A program made the translations under genes and the position numbers. Below are positions 8,662-17,678 of a DNA stretch of 64,000 nucleotides, one piece after another. Source of the DNA: PUPG01 sp031323845 (GTDB taxonomy: Bacteria; Bacteroidota; Bacteroidia; Bacteroidales; UBA7960); contig JAVIYP010000009.1 of assembly GCA_031323845.1 (NCBI GenBank), forward strand, positions 1 to 64,000, written 5' to 3'. How positions within the stretch are numbered: the stretch's first letter is position 1; each line of letters opens with the position of its first letter. A model generated the notes under the pieces. That model searched no databases. It was not told where the DNA came from and was given only the letters and a program-made list of their open reading frames with translations.

Positions 8662-10200
8662 TCAGAAGCCAAACTGAATGCCCTGTGCAAGCGGAAGTTC
8701 GGTGCCGTAGTTGATCGTATTTGTTTGACGGCGCATATAGCTTTTCCAGGAGTCTGAACCTGATTCGCGTCCTCCTCCGGTGTCTTTTTCGCCACCAAAG
8801 GCACCGCCAATTTCTGCGCCGGAGGTGCCGATATTAACGTTGGCAATTCCGCAGTCTGATCCGGTCTCGGAAAGGAAACATTCTGCCTCACGCAGGTTTT
8901 CCGTAAAAATGGAAGAGGACAAACCCTGAGGTACGCCATTGTTAAGCGCAATAGCTTCTTTTATGTTGTTGTATTTCATGATGTAGAGAATAGGCGCAAA
9001 GGTTTCCCGCTGAACCGTAGGGTAATGATTTTCAGCTTCTACCAGCGCGGGGATCACATAATGGCAATACGACCGGTTTTCGCAGTCGTATGTTTTGCCG
9101 CCAAAGATGAGTGTGCCGCCTTCATCCTGCACCTGCCTGATTGAATTCAGAAAGTCTTCCACCGCAGCTTCACTTACAAGCGGACCGACTACAGTTTTTT
9201 CTTCCAGAGGATTTCCTATGCTTCCGGAAACACTCTGGTAAGCCGTCTTTAGTTTATTGATTACTGTTTGATAGATGCTTTCGTGTACGATAAGCCGCCT
9301 TGTTGAGGTACAGCGCTGGCCGGCTGTCCCTACAGCGCCGAATACAACCGATTTTATGGCCATCTCGAGATTGGCCGAAGGTGCAATAATTACGGCATTG
9401 TTGCCACCGAGTTCGAGTATGGTACGTCCGAGCCGGGCACCAATAATGGCTGCCAGGCGTTTCCCGACTTCCGTTGACCCGGTTATGGAAAACAGGGGAA
9501 TACGTTTGTCAGCAACGAAATTATCGCCAAGCACAGAGGAGTTTGCCACGATCAGGTTGAACACGCCTTCTGGTACATGATTGTTCTTCAGCACATTACT
9601 GATAATCTTCTGTGTGGCGACAGCAGTAAGTGGCGTTTTTGAACTTGGTTTCCAAATGACAACATCGCCGCAGACAGCGGCGAGCATAGCATTCCATGCC
9701 CACACTGCCACAGGGAAGTTAAACGAGGTGATCAACCCTACAATACCCAGCGGATGATACTGATCATACATGCGGTGTTGTTTGCGTTCCGAGTGCATGG
9801 TAAAGCCATTCAGCAAACGGCTCTGACCGACGGCAAAATCACAGATGTCAATCATTTCCTGAACTTCGCCCAATCCTTCCTGGTAAATCTTACCCATTTC
9901 AAGGCTCACCAGGTAGCCCAGGTCGTTTTTATGCTCACGCAGTGCATTGCCTATCTGGCGCACTATGTCACCGCGCCGGGGTGCAGGCATTTCTCTCCAG
10001 ATTAGATAGGCTTGCTGCGCCTTTTCAACAACGGCCTCATAGTCGTCAAGAGTTGCGGTTTTTACCCTGGCAATTTCCTTGTTGTTAACCGGCGAAACGG
10101 ATACATTTTCTTTACCCTGTGTTTCCAGCCAGCTGAGCCCGGTGCAGACTCCGTGGTTAACGGATTCAATGCCCAGCCGTTTAAGTACTTCTTTTTTCAT
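8662..10200 (-). CDS. Aldehyde dehydrogenase, ALDH7 (antiquitin/aminoadipate semialdehyde) type
   Basis: A 512-residue full-length NAD-dependent aldehyde dehydrogenase. The N-terminal signature (LGIESVNHGVCTGL), the general-base motif ELGGNN and the nucleophile motif GQRCTSTRRL are those of the ALDH7 branch, whose members oxidise alpha-aminoadipic semialdehyde in lysine breakdown; FSITGSTEVGK is the cofactor-binding turn. Substrate is inferred from the branch and not shown by context. The start lies 22 bases after the stop of the pullulanase gene on the same strand, so the two may be co-transcribed, although a metabolic link is not obvious. Confidence 0.88.
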   Translation of the reverse strand: MKKEVLKRLGIESVNHGVCTGLSWLETQGKENVSVSPVNNKEIARVKTATLDDYEAVVEKAQQAYLIWREMPAPRRGDIVRQIGNALREHKNDLGYLVSLEMGKIYQEGLGEVQEMIDICDFAVGQSRLLNGFTMHSERKQHRMYDQYHPLGIVGLITSFNFPVAVWAWNAMLAAVCGDVVIWKPSSKTPLTAVATQKIISNVLKNNHVPEGVFNLIVANSSVLGDNFVADKRIPLFSITGSTEVGKRLAAIIGARLGRTILELGGNNAVIIAPSANLEMAIKSVVFGAVGTAGQRCTSTRRLIVHESIYQTVINKLKTAYQSVSGSIGNPLEEKTVVGPLVSEAAVEDFLNSIRQVQDEGGTLIFGGKTYDCENRSYCHYVIPALVEAENHYPTVQRETFAPILYIMKYNNIKEAIALNNGVPQGLSSSIFTENLREAECFLSETGSDCGIANVNIGTSGAEIGGAFGGEKDTGGGRESGSDSWKSYMRRQTNTINYGTELPLAQGIQFGF

Positions 10201-10222
10201 TGGCGAACTAATAGTTTTGTAA

Positions 10223-12259
10223 TCAAATACTTGCCCTGTCGACCAGTATCATGATTGATCTTGAAGGGACTTCAACGCTATCCTGAAAAATACCCGAGTA
10301 TGGCGGAGTGTTAACTCCTTTCTCATTAACACCATATTTAGTTGCCACTACACGCCACTCACCGGCGGGCAGTTCAATGCCGGTTTTGTGTGCATTGGCA
10401 TTGTAGTACACCAGGATCTCTTTCCATGGATCACCGTTGGCATGGCCGCTGATGTGAAAGCCTACGAGGAGTTCATCACCGGTGGGCAAGAACCTCAGGT
10501 GATTTTGTATCATTTCTGTGGTGGGCATACGGAAGGCAGGATGGTTTTTCCGCAGACTTATCATATCCCTGTAAAAGGCGAACACATCATAGTATGTGGC
10601 CTTGTTGCTCCACACCAGCTGGTTGATGGAGTCGGGAAGGTTATAGGTGTTGTGTTCTCCGAATTTGGTACGGACAATTTCCTCTCCTGCGTGCAGAAAG
10701 GCGATTCCCTGTGAAGTCAGCACAATGGCATTGGCCAGTTTCTGGATGTCAAGCTTCTCCTCCTTGCTGCATTCGGGACACGTATACACAATTTTATCCC
10801 AAAGGCATGGATTGTCGTGGCAGGTGACGTAGGTGATGGTTTTGAGCGGTTGATCGGCATAAGGGACGTCTGAATAGTTCACCAGCTCGTAGTTGATCTG
10901 CGGATGGTCGGTGGAGGCAATTACTCCGAACTTAATGCTTTCCTTAAGGCCTTTTCTGCCGACCATGAAGCCGGGATCTTCGTTATGCATCCAGTGTCCG
11001 CGTATGCCATCACGAATATCATCGCTGAACACGGCGACGCCGTTTAGCCTGGCCGCGTGCGCTTTAACGGCGCGGTCAGCGGGCGGGAGGGGAGTATCGG
11101 CGGCAGTCCAGCCTTCCCCGTAAAGGAAAATATCAGGGTTGATTTTATCCAATTCTTCTCTTATCATGTTCATGGTTTCTATGTCATGCAGCCCCATCAG
11201 GTCAAAGCGAAAGCCGTCAATGCGGTATTCTTCGGCCCAGTAGTTCAGCGACTCAATCATGAATTGCCGCATCATCGGTCGCTCGGAAGCGGTTTCATTA
11301 CCGCAGGCAGCACCGTCAGAATACGTGCCGTCCGGGCGCATTCGAAAGAAATATCCGGGCGAGAGCTGTTCAAAAGGAGAGCCGGCTGCATCATACATGT
11401 GGTTGTAAACCACATCCATGATAACGCGAATGCCGTTACGGTGCAATGCCTGTACCATCTTTTTGAACTCACGTATGCGCACCCTGCCGTCAAAAGGGTC
11501 TGTGGCATACGAGCCCTGGGGAACATTGTAATTTTTCGGATCATAACCCCAGTTAAACTGCGGTTCATCAAGCCTTGTCTCATCAACGGTGTAAAAGTCA
11601 TAAACCGGAAGCAAATGAACGTGAGTGATACCGAGCTCTTTAAGATGATCAATCCCGGTGGGCAGCCCTTCCGGACTTTTAGTGCCGGTTTCGGTAAAAG
11701 CGAGGTATTTCCCGCGGTTCTTAATGCCTGAACTGGGATGAATGGAAAAGTCGCGCATGTGAATTTCCCAGATGATGATGTCGGCGTGGCTTTCAAGAGG
11801 CGGGCGTTCGTCATGTTCCCATCCCTCAGGGTTGGTTTCCGCCAGGTCGATGATCATGCCGCGGTTACCGTTCACTCCAACGGCACGGGCCTGCGGGTCG
11901 GGCACTTCATTGCTCCACTCGCCGTTAATCTTTGCCTGGAAAGTGTAATACCGGTTTTTCCAGTCACCGTCAAGGGTAAGTATCCATGTGCCCTGTTTGT
12001 CTTTTTTCATTTGGAACGTCTCAAGCCGCTGGCCTTCATGACCCTGATCGTAAAGGTGAAACACTACTTCTGATGCCGGTGGTGACCATATCCGTACCAA
12101 AGTTTGCTCCGGTGTATAGCTTACTCCCAGATCACTGCCCGAATATACCGGGTAATCTTTCCAAATCAGATGTGCAGGCCGCTCAAATTTGCAGCCGTTA
12201 AGTTGAACTAACATAAGAAGAAGGATAATACTAAATACTCTGCCTGGCGAATTCATCAC
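10223..12259 (-). CDS. pulA: Type I pullulanase, lipoprotein
   Basis: A 678-residue GH13 enzyme that hydrolyses alpha-1,6 bonds in pullulan, starch and glycogen. A signal peptide ends in LLMLVQLNGC, a lipobox, so the mature protein should be lipid-anchored in the envelope. Residues about 30-145 form a CBM48-like N-terminal sandwich (LVRIWSPPASEVVFHLY). The type I pullulanase region FNWGYDPKNYNVP is present, followed by VIMDVVYNH, the nucleophile Asp in DGFRFDLMG, the acid/base Glu in LYGEGW and the third acid in VTCHDN. Length is typical. A -7 box sits about 28 bases upstream of the start. Confidence 0.92.
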   Translation of the reverse strand: MMNSPGRVFSIILLLMLVQLNGCKFERPAHLIWKDYPVYSGSDLGVSYTPEQTLVRIWSPPASEVVFHLYDQGHEGQRLETFQMKKDKQGTWILTLDGDWKNRYYTFQAKINGEWSNEVPDPQARAVGVNGNRGMIIDLAETNPEGWEHDERPPLESHADIIIWEIHMRDFSIHPSSGIKNRGKYLAFTETGTKSPEGLPTGIDHLKELGITHVHLLPVYDFYTVDETRLDEPQFNWGYDPKNYNVPQGSYATDPFDGRVRIREFKKMVQALHRNGIRVIMDVVYNHMYDAAGSPFEQLSPGYFFRMRPDGTYSDGAACGNETASERPMMRQFMIESLNYWAEEYRIDGFRFDLMGLHDIETMNMIREELDKINPDIFLYGEGWTAADTPLPPADRAVKAHAARLNGVAVFSDDIRDGIRGHWMHNEDPGFMVGRKGLKESIKFGVIASTDHPQINYELVNYSDVPYADQPLKTITYVTCHDNPCLWDKIVYTCPECSKEEKLDIQKLANAIVLTSQGIAFLHAGEEIVRTKFGEHNTYNLPDSINQLVWSNKATYYDVFAFYRDMISLRKNHPAFRMPTTEMIQNHLRFLPTGDELLVGFHISGHANGDPWKEILVYYNANAHKTGIELPAGEWRVVATKYGVNEKGVNTPPYSGIFQDSVEVPSRSIMILVDRASI

Positions 12260-12286
12260 GGTTTGTTTTTATGGAACGTCTTTTTG

Positions 12287-12294
12287 CAAAAATA
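12287..12294 (-). promoter_or_regulatory. -7 box for the pullulanase gene
   Basis: The minus strand reads TATTTTTG, matching TAnnTTTG, about 28 bases before the pullulanase start codon. The preceding bases (TTTCCC) together with the box give TTTCCCTATTTTT, which recurs upstream of the Cache lipoprotein gene near 15205. The best -33 TTG (12320-12318) is 23 bases away, slightly long. Confidence 0.5.
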
Positions 12295-12426
12295 GGGAAA
12301 TTCCGGTTGGAATAATGCAAACAGGAAAGATTCGCCATTAATAAATAGCTCGCGGTGCAGGATGATACACGGCCCTTTGGTGTTGACGGCACATAGGTAT
12401 TATGCCTTACCGGCAAAAAGAAAATC

Positions 12427-13224
12427 TTAGCCGTTATTGTGGGGCGTAAAATGATAGGCGTAGTTTATAACAAAGGTGTAGCCCGTCGGGTAGGCCGGAT
12501 GTTTTCCTTTTCCGATGCCGGCAAGCCGGAATTCGGGGGTGAGTATTATGCGGCGGTGACTTCTGTCGGCAACCTGATCGTCAATCAGCATATACAGCAG
12601 GGCGTCGTGAGCAGAAAAATTACCGTAAGAGATATTCTCCCCGATTTTGAAGTCCCATATGCCAAATCTTTCGATTCGTGCATGCATTCCTCCCTGGCCA
12701 CCATGACCCCTGATCCCCAGTCTTGTCAGGTAACTTACGTGGAGGTTTGCTGCCAGCGACAGGCCTTCTGAGGGATAGAGCAGTCCCATAGGCCGTGTCC
12801 GGAGCAATTCGTGATACAAATCTATGGCCGGTACTGCTCCTTCTCTTGTGATCATAATGGTTTCAATGCCCGGATAATGAAACTCATTTCCACGAAAGTA
12901 GCTTATATATTCGGTAACGTAGAGCAAGGCAAACTTACGGGGATCATAACGGACAAGATTGTGAGCCAGTATAAGGTTTTTCTCATCATCATCAAGATAG
13001 GAAACATCCCGGGCGGTGTTTAAAAAATCCACAGGCCAGCCGTCGGTTTTCAGCCTGCTGGCGTATTCATGATTGCTTAAACCCGGTTCACCTGCGTTGG
13101 CAACAGAAGCCCCGGAAGTATCCAACCCGGAAAAGAGCCTTGTTGAACACGAGGGTGTCACGAATAAACTGTAGAGTATCAGGGATATAAAAAAACTTAT
13201 TCTGCTGTGATTGCTTATGCTCAT
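12427..13224 (-). CDS. CAP/SCP-domain lipoprotein
   Basis: A 265-residue protein with an N-terminal membrane-spanning signal followed by LFVTPSCS, a probable lipobox. The C-terminal two thirds are a CAP (SCP/PR-1) domain: LILAHNLVRYDPRKFA, the His in IRGHGG, the Glu in IGENISYGN and DRSHRRIIL, which are the conserved His/Glu cavity residues. CAP proteins are secreted or anchored; bacterial roles are mostly unknown. The neighbours are pullulanase downstream and the Cache lipoprotein upstream, all on the same strand but with gaps of 168 and 229 bases, so a single operon is not certain. Confidence 0.82.
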   Translation of the reverse strand: MSISNHSRISFFISLILYSLFVTPSCSTRLFSGLDTSGASVANAGEPGLSNHEYASRLKTDGWPVDFLNTARDVSYLDDDEKNLILAHNLVRYDPRKFALLYVTEYISYFRGNEFHYPGIETIMITREGAVPAIDLYHELLRTRPMGLLYPSEGLSLAANLHVSYLTRLGIRGHGGQGGMHARIERFGIWDFKIGENISYGNFSAHDALLYMLIDDQVADRSHRRIILTPEFRLAGIGKGKHPAYPTGYTFVINYAYHFTPHNNG

Positions 13225-13453
13225 CCGTTGGCTTGCGTTGTTTTACTTATATGGCTTTTATGGGTTCAAGGGCCCATAGCTATTGATACTGTTTCCAGTC
13301 AGCCTTTATCACAAGAAGAAACAATGTTTTACACCATTTTGTTTCAGAAAACCTTATTCGGATCAAAGTCCGGACCTTTCCGGCGTAGCGGTGCAACGTT
13401 TACTACTTACGCCGTCATTAGCTGAACAGTGCCTGTTTCAATCAAAAGGGCTG

Positions 13454-15085
13454 TCAGTAGGGTGTGTAGGAGATCACCAGTCGCCACTTTGCCCCATGCA
13501 GGGTTACGGTATCCCAAACGGCCAGGTTTACCATTTTCTCCCCGCTGGTTGCATCAGTAAAAATATAATCGCCATGTCCGGACTTGTTGGCTGTTATGAT
13601 TTCACCCAGTTCAAGCAGGTTTCTCATTTCAGCAAATGCCGGGTCAAGGAAGAGCATGCGTCCGGTGCCCTCAAAAGCTTTGTCAAAAATGATACGTCCG
13701 TCTGTTTCCATGATCAATGGTTGATAGATGGTTTCGGCAATGATGGGTGTGGCGAGCTCTTGTATCATAACTTCCGGTCTGATAAGCAGGCTCACGGAGC
13801 CGTGGTATTCGCCCATCTCATCAGTAATGGGATGCAGCAGGCTGATGGCATCGAAGCCTTCAACGGCAATAAAGGAATTGCTGAGCATCGGAGCCCTGTT
13901 TTTTTGCATCATAAAAAAGCTTTCCTGATCCCTGATATCCAGGCCTTCTGAAGTATAAAACTCAGGAGGCTCGATGTAAACGAGATTGCCATCGGTATCA
14001 ATAAGGGTGCAGCTGATAACATAGGGGTTGTCGCGGTACAGACTTCGGAAGCCATTTCTGGCAACACGTTCCGGTGGTATCCGACCATTAAACGATGCAA
14101 TAAGGGCATCAAGGTTGTTGTCCATGTTGCGCAATTCGGTCTCGATGCTTTGTTTTAGTTTATTCAGAATCTGATAAGCTTCAGGCATATAGTCCTCTTC
14201 TATTTGTTCTCCAATTTTTCCCAGTATCATACGCCAGTTGTTAAAACCGGTTTTTTTGTAGAGGATATGGGTTTTCCTTCCGGAAAAACTATAACTGGTA
14301 TAGCCTTCATCCTGTGATAAAATGGTCTGAACAGCGCCAGCCATTGAAGGGCTGCCTTGTTCGGCGGGTTTCATGAACACAAAATCGGATCTTGGATGCA
14401 GTACGGTATTGCCATCTTCGCTCAAAACATACCACAAATAATTATCGGGGAGGTTCAGGGATTCGGAAACCATTTTCTGGAAATCATCAAGAAAAACCGA
14501 AAGCGCCACGGCTCCTGTTACTTCACCGTTTTCCATTGCTGGTACTGCTATCAGTACCGATTTTTTTCCTGTTGAGCGGCTGTATATCAAGGCACCGTGT
14601 ATTTCTTTTCCGGCAAAAAGAGGTTCGAAATAGGCTCTGTCAGCAAGGTTGAGGCCAGTATAGCCCTGTTCGACGCTGTAATAACTGCCTTCGGGTTCAA
14701 TAAAGAGGGCGGCTCCGGGAATGGCTTCGCATAAGGTTTGCAGCTTAGGCCGGATCTCGGGCCAAATACCGCTTCTTGTTGCGGGTGCAGCTGCTATAAG
14801 ACGAAGCGCTGTCAGTGCATGGCTCAGGTAGCCTTCAACGAGTGCAGCACTCACCCCGACAACAGCTCTGGCATCTATTTCAAAAAAGAGATCAGGATAA
14901 TCACTGTCGGTTACGGGTTGGTCTTTGGGCAATGCTTTATACTCAGCTGATGGTGTGGTGTGTTTCGTGTCTGTGAGGTTTGCCTTAGTGCCGCAACCGG
15001 AAGTAACGGCAAACGCTGCAAGCCAGAGAAACAGGGCAGCGCGGTTTTTCATCCTGGCTTTTGAAGTGCTTTTTACGGGGTTCAT
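13454..15085 (-). CDS. Lipoprotein with Cache-type sensor domains and no output domain
   Basis: A 543-residue protein. After MNPVKSTSKARMKNRAAL comes a hydrophobic stretch ending AVTSGC, a lipobox, so it is predicted to be a lipid-anchored envelope protein. Two consecutive Cache (PAS-like ligand-binding) regions are visible: about residues 75-285 (DLFFEIDARAVVGVSAALVE, LADRAYFEPLFAGKE, AVALSVFLDDFQKMV) and about 330-540 (YVISCTLIDTDGNLVYIE, LDIRDQESFFMMQ, SVSLLIRPEVMIQEL). There is no second membrane helix and no kinase, MCP or cyclase domain, unlike most Cache receptors. It probably binds a small molecule and reports to another protein, or simply scavenges it. The pair of LytTR genes lies 170 bases upstream on the same strand. 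Confidence 0.75.
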   Translation of the reverse strand: MNPVKSTSKARMKNRAALFLWLAAFAVTSGCGTKANLTDTKHTTPSAEYKALPKDQPVTDSDYPDLFFEIDARAVVGVSAALVEGYLSHALTALRLIAAAPATRSGIWPEIRPKLQTLCEAIPGAALFIEPEGSYYSVEQGYTGLNLADRAYFEPLFAGKEIHGALIYSRSTGKKSVLIAVPAMENGEVTGAVALSVFLDDFQKMVSESLNLPDNYLWYVLSEDGNTVLHPRSDFVFMKPAEQGSPSMAGAVQTILSQDEGYTSYSFSGRKTHILYKKTGFNNWRMILGKIGEQIEEDYMPEAYQILNKLKQSIETELRNMDNNLDALIASFNGRIPPERVARNGFRSLYRDNPYVISCTLIDTDGNLVYIEPPEFYTSEGLDIRDQESFFMMQKNRAPMLSNSFIAVEGFDAISLLHPITDEMGEYHGSVSLLIRPEVMIQELATPIIAETIYQPLIMETDGRIIFDKAFEGTGRMLFLDPAFAEMRNLLELGEIITANKSGHGDYIFTDATSGEKMVNLAVWDTVTLHGAKWRLVISYTPY

Positions 15086-15186
15086 GTTGACTTCCTCGTT
15101 TTTATGGTTACAGTGAAAAGTCGGAAACGGGAAGCAGGTTTATGGCTGAAAGAACACTTATAAATTGCAGTAAATTCAACTCATCC

Positions 15187-15212
15187 TTTTCCCACACTAA
15201 AAATAGGGAAAA
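15187..15212 (-). promoter_or_regulatory. Dyad around a -7-like box upstream of the Cache lipoprotein gene
   Basis: TTTTCCC (15187-15193) and GGGAAAA (15206-15212) are inverted repeats that enclose a minus-strand TATTTTTA (15205-15198), a near match to the -7 consensus. The start codon is about 113 bases downstream. The half-site plus box gives TTTCCCTATTTTT, identical to the pullulanase promoter at 12287-12299. Confidence 0.35.
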
Positions 15213-15255
15213 AATCGGGATTGCGCAAAAAATAAGCGATGAGCCTTGAAGGTGC

Positions 15256-15576
15256 TTAGTTTACGGCACCCAGGAGGGTCAGAAGTTGTTTTTTTCTTCT
15301 GCGTGACACCGGTAGTTCATGCCCGCGGATACGTATCATGAGTTGCCTGTTTTTGATGGTAATCTCCTTTATTCTTTGCAGGTTTACCAGGTAAGACCGG
15401 TGAATCCGCACAAAATTCTGACCGGTCAGTTCTTGTTCAACCATCCCTAATGACATATCAATCACCTCGTTGGAACCGTTTTTCATAACTACAATGGTAT
15501 ACCCGCTGAAAAGATATACATAGTCGATGTCATGCTTGTTACCTAATGTTCCCAAACAGTCCTTTGTTCGATCCAT
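15256..15576 (-). CDS. Stand-alone LytTR DNA-binding protein (second of pair)
   Basis: A 106-residue protein made almost entirely of a LytTR DNA-binding domain (about residues 15-105), with the typical LTGQNFVRIHRSYLVNLQRI core and the basic SRRRKKQLLTLL end. LytTR domains bind pairs of short direct repeats through beta strands. There is no receiver domain and no membrane segment, so activity must be set by expression, by oligomerisation or by an unseen partner. It starts 11 bases after the upstream LytTR gene and is surely co-transcribed with it. Confidence 0.85.
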   Translation of the reverse strand: MDRTKDCLGTLGNKHDIDYVYLFSGYTIVVMKNGSNEVIDMSLGMVEQELTGQNFVRIHRSYLVNLQRIKEITIKNRQLMIRIRGHELPVSRRRKKQLLTLLGAVN

Positions 15577-15587
15577 GGCTTACAGCT

Positions 15588-15923
15588 TTAATTGTTTATC
15601 TTCTGATCAACAAATAGTTGAAATAACTTCCTTTTGCGCCGGGAAACAGGTACTGTAGCCCCATTTCTTAAACGTACGTGTTGACAGGCCTTGTCGAAAA
15701 CCTCAATATAAGCCCTGTTGATGATAAAATTCCTGTGTGTTCTGAAAAACATTGATAAAGGCAGGCTTTTCTCTAAACGGCAAAGCGGCATGTGTACATG
15801 CTTTAAAACATCATGGCCGTTTCTTATTTCAGAAATCCCTTGCCTGTAACAAATATGAGTGATGTCGTTGTAGTTAAGCATGCGAATACGATTCTTGTCT
15901 TTTACCCAAATTCCATTATTCAT
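15588..15923 (-). CDS. Stand-alone LytTR DNA-binding protein (first of pair)
   Basis: A 111-residue protein formed by one LytTR domain: an N-terminal strand VKDKNRIRMLNYNDITHIC, the core LPLSMFFRTHRNFIINRAYI, and a basic tail VPVSRRKRKLFQLF. As with its neighbour there is no receiver or sensor part. Sequence divergence between the two paralogues suggests different binding preferences or a heterodimer. A -7 box lies about 42 bases upstream and a 21-base-spaced direct repeat about 110-140 bases upstream, consistent with autoregulation. Confidence 0.85.
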   Translation of the reverse strand: MNNGIWVKDKNRIRMLNYNDITHICYRQGISEIRNGHDVLKHVHMPLCRLEKSLPLSMFFRTHRNFIINRAYIEVFDKACQHVRLRNGATVPVSRRKRKLFQLFVDQKINN

Positions 15924-15964
15924 AGTAATAACTTGATTGGTGAGTTTAAATAATAATTACATCG

Positions 15965-15972
15965 CAAAAATA
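15965..15972 (-). promoter_or_regulatory. -7 box for the LytTR gene pair
   Basis: The minus strand reads TATTTTTG followed by CG, matching TAnnTTTG, 42 bases before the start codon. The upstream DNA is extremely A+T-rich and lacks a clear -33 TTG, which fits a promoter that needs an activator. Confidence 0.5.
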
Positions 15973-16029
15973 TAACAATAATTGATTTATCATAAAAAAA
16001 TAAAAAAATATTTGATTAATGGAATAAAA

Positions 16030-16061
16030 TAAGTGTTAAGTGGATCAATATAAGTGTTTTG
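16030..16061. repeat. Direct repeat with 21-base period, candidate LytTR operator
   Basis: TAAGTGTT occurs at 16030-16037 and again at 16051-16058, exactly 21 bases (two helical turns) apart. LytTR regulators such as ComE and AlgR bind two about 9-base direct repeats with this period. The site lies 58-90 bases upstream of the -7 box of the LytTR pair. The rest of 15924-16283 is A+T-rich; a 74-codon plus-strand frame from 16080 has no recognisable features. Confidence 0.4.
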
Positions 16062-16283
16062 TAAATTATTTTTACGCAATTGGTTTTCAGGCTGACGGGA
16101 AAAATACTACATTCACTGCCTGGAAGGTCAAGCACCGGCATAAATCACTTCCGGCCAGAGGCAAGTTGCAGTATTACAAAAGCTAACACCTGGTGGTTTA
16201 ACAAGGACAATGGTCTTCAGTCTAAAAACTGGAGATCATCGGGCAATTACATTGTTGAAAAGATAGCTCAACCGTGGTCAGTA

Positions 16284-17306
16284 TCATTTAAGGCAGGACA
16301 ATAGTCCGCAAGCGGCCTGAATATCCTCTCCGCGCGATTTTCGTATGGTTGTCATAATGCCTTTGTTATCAAGCGCGTCGCGAAATGCTTCAATTGTCTT
16401 TTGGTCAGGTGACCTGTAGGAACTTCCGGGAATTGGGTGAAAGCTGAGCAGGTTGATATGGCACCTGATTTTGTCGAGAAGTCTTGCCAGGGCCTTAACA
16501 TGATGCTGACTGTGATTGACGTCCTTGAACACGATGTATTCGAAAGAGATCCTTCGCTGTTTTTCAATAGGATAACTCCGTATAGCGGCCATGATATCGG
16601 CCAGGGGGTGCGCTTTGCTCATGGGAACCATTTCCCTGCGCTCTTCTTCGAAGGGTGTGTGCAGGCTTATGGCAAGGTTGCAGCGACTGCGGTTCAGAAA
16701 GGCACCGATAGCAGGAACCACTCCTATTGTGGAAACCGTAATACGCCGCGGACTCAGACTAAAACCCCATTCGGCAGTCAGAATTTCCAGGCTTTGCAAT
16801 ACAGCCTCCAGGTTGTCAAACGGTTCTCCCATGCCCATAAATACCAGGTTGGTGATCAGGTCCCGCTCCGGGATGCTGCGTACCTGGTTCAAAATTTCAC
16901 CGGTGCTTAGGTTGCCTTTTAAACCCATTCTGCCGGTCATGCAAAACCGGCATCCCATCCTGCATCCCGCCTGTGAAGATATACACAGCGTTTTTCGCTT
17001 GTCTTCAGGGATAAACACCGATTCAATGTATCCCTTGTTTTCTACCGGAAATAAATATTTTTTTGTGCCGTCAGCTGAAAGCTGCATTTCCACCGGATCC
17101 TGAACCGAAATGATATGGGATGATGCAAGCTCACTGCGTATTTTTTTTGAGAGGTTCGTCATTTGTGAAAAATCATCCGCATGCCTTTTATAAAGCCATA
17201 AGGCAATCTGCCTTGCAGTATATGAAGGCCAGCCATAACCGGTGACCAGACTTTCAAGCTGCTGAAGGTCCCAGCCGTAGATATTCTCAGGTCTTGTTTC
17301 TGACAT
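16284..17306 (-). CDS. rlmN: Dual-specificity 23S rRNA/tRNA adenine-C2 methyltransferase
   Basis: A 340-residue radical-SAM enzyme that methylates A2503 of 23S rRNA and A37 of some tRNAs. The iron-sulfur cluster motif is C115-x3-C119-x2-C122 (CRMGCRFC). FMGMGEPFDN, VSTIGVVPAI and LAISLHTP are RlmN hallmarks. The two mechanistic cysteines are probably C108 (TLCISSQ) and C333 (IQAACGLLS). The start is set at ATG 17306 (MSETRPENIYGW); an ATG at 17336 in the same frame coincides with the -7 box and would probably not be transcribed. Confidence 0.93.
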   Translation of the reverse strand: MSETRPENIYGWDLQQLESLVTGYGWPSYTARQIALWLYKRHADDFSQMTNLSKKIRSELASSHIISVQDPVEMQLSADGTKKYLFPVENKGYIESVFIPEDKRKTLCISSQAGCRMGCRFCMTGRMGLKGNLSTGEILNQVRSIPERDLITNLVFMGMGEPFDNLEAVLQSLEILTAEWGFSLSPRRITVSTIGVVPAIGAFLNRSRCNLAISLHTPFEEERREMVPMSKAHPLADIMAAIRSYPIEKQRRISFEYIVFKDVNHSQHHVKALARLLDKIRCHINLLSFHPIPGSSYRSPDQKTIEAFRDALDNKGIMTTIRKSRGEDIQAACGLLSCLK

Positions 17307-17333
17307 TCTTATCAGATTATGGTTTACGTGCTG

Positions 17334-17341
17334 CAAAAATA
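17334..17341 (-). promoter_or_regulatory. -7 box for rlmN, decides the start
   Basis: The minus strand reads TATTTTTG followed by C, an exact match to TAnnTTTG. Transcription would begin near 17327, so the upstream ATG at 17336 cannot be the start and ATG 17306 is favoured. Confidence 0.5.
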
Positions 17342-17678
17342 CGGTTATTAATGATGTTGTCAGCCAAGCCTTTATTTGATACTCCGGTAGTGCTATCTCA
17401 TGGCAAGTGTAACTGCTGCGGGCTTTGATCGTTATCCCTGTTCTATGAGGTCAGGTTGAAATATGTATTTGATTTTTAAAGTCTTGATTTTTTATCTGAT
17501 GTTCTGAAAGGTTGTTAGCGTTTAAATGCCGGAGGTCACACCGGGCAACATTATTTAATCGTTGAATCGTTTGTTTCAGCACACGGATTTTTGGCTGTGC
17601 CGGGGCCATGCACCGACTATAAACCGTCCTTGAACGGGATACAGGCATACTTATGTTCCTGAGAAGTTTCTGTTAGGG
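17342..17678. other. Intergenic region without recognised features
   Basis: 337 bases between rlmN and the symporter gene. A 65-codon minus-strand frame (17451-17648) has no homology I recognise and no plausible start signal. No tRNA-like fold or clear terminator was seen. Confidence 0.4.

Noticed and set aside
11057..11731. 224-codon open frame on the plus strand
   Set aside because: Antisense to the catalytic part of the pullulanase gene, low-complexity translation without recognisable features.
16080..16304. 74-codon plus-strand frame
   Set aside because: It overlaps the 3' end of rlmN on the other strand and lacks any recognisable motif.
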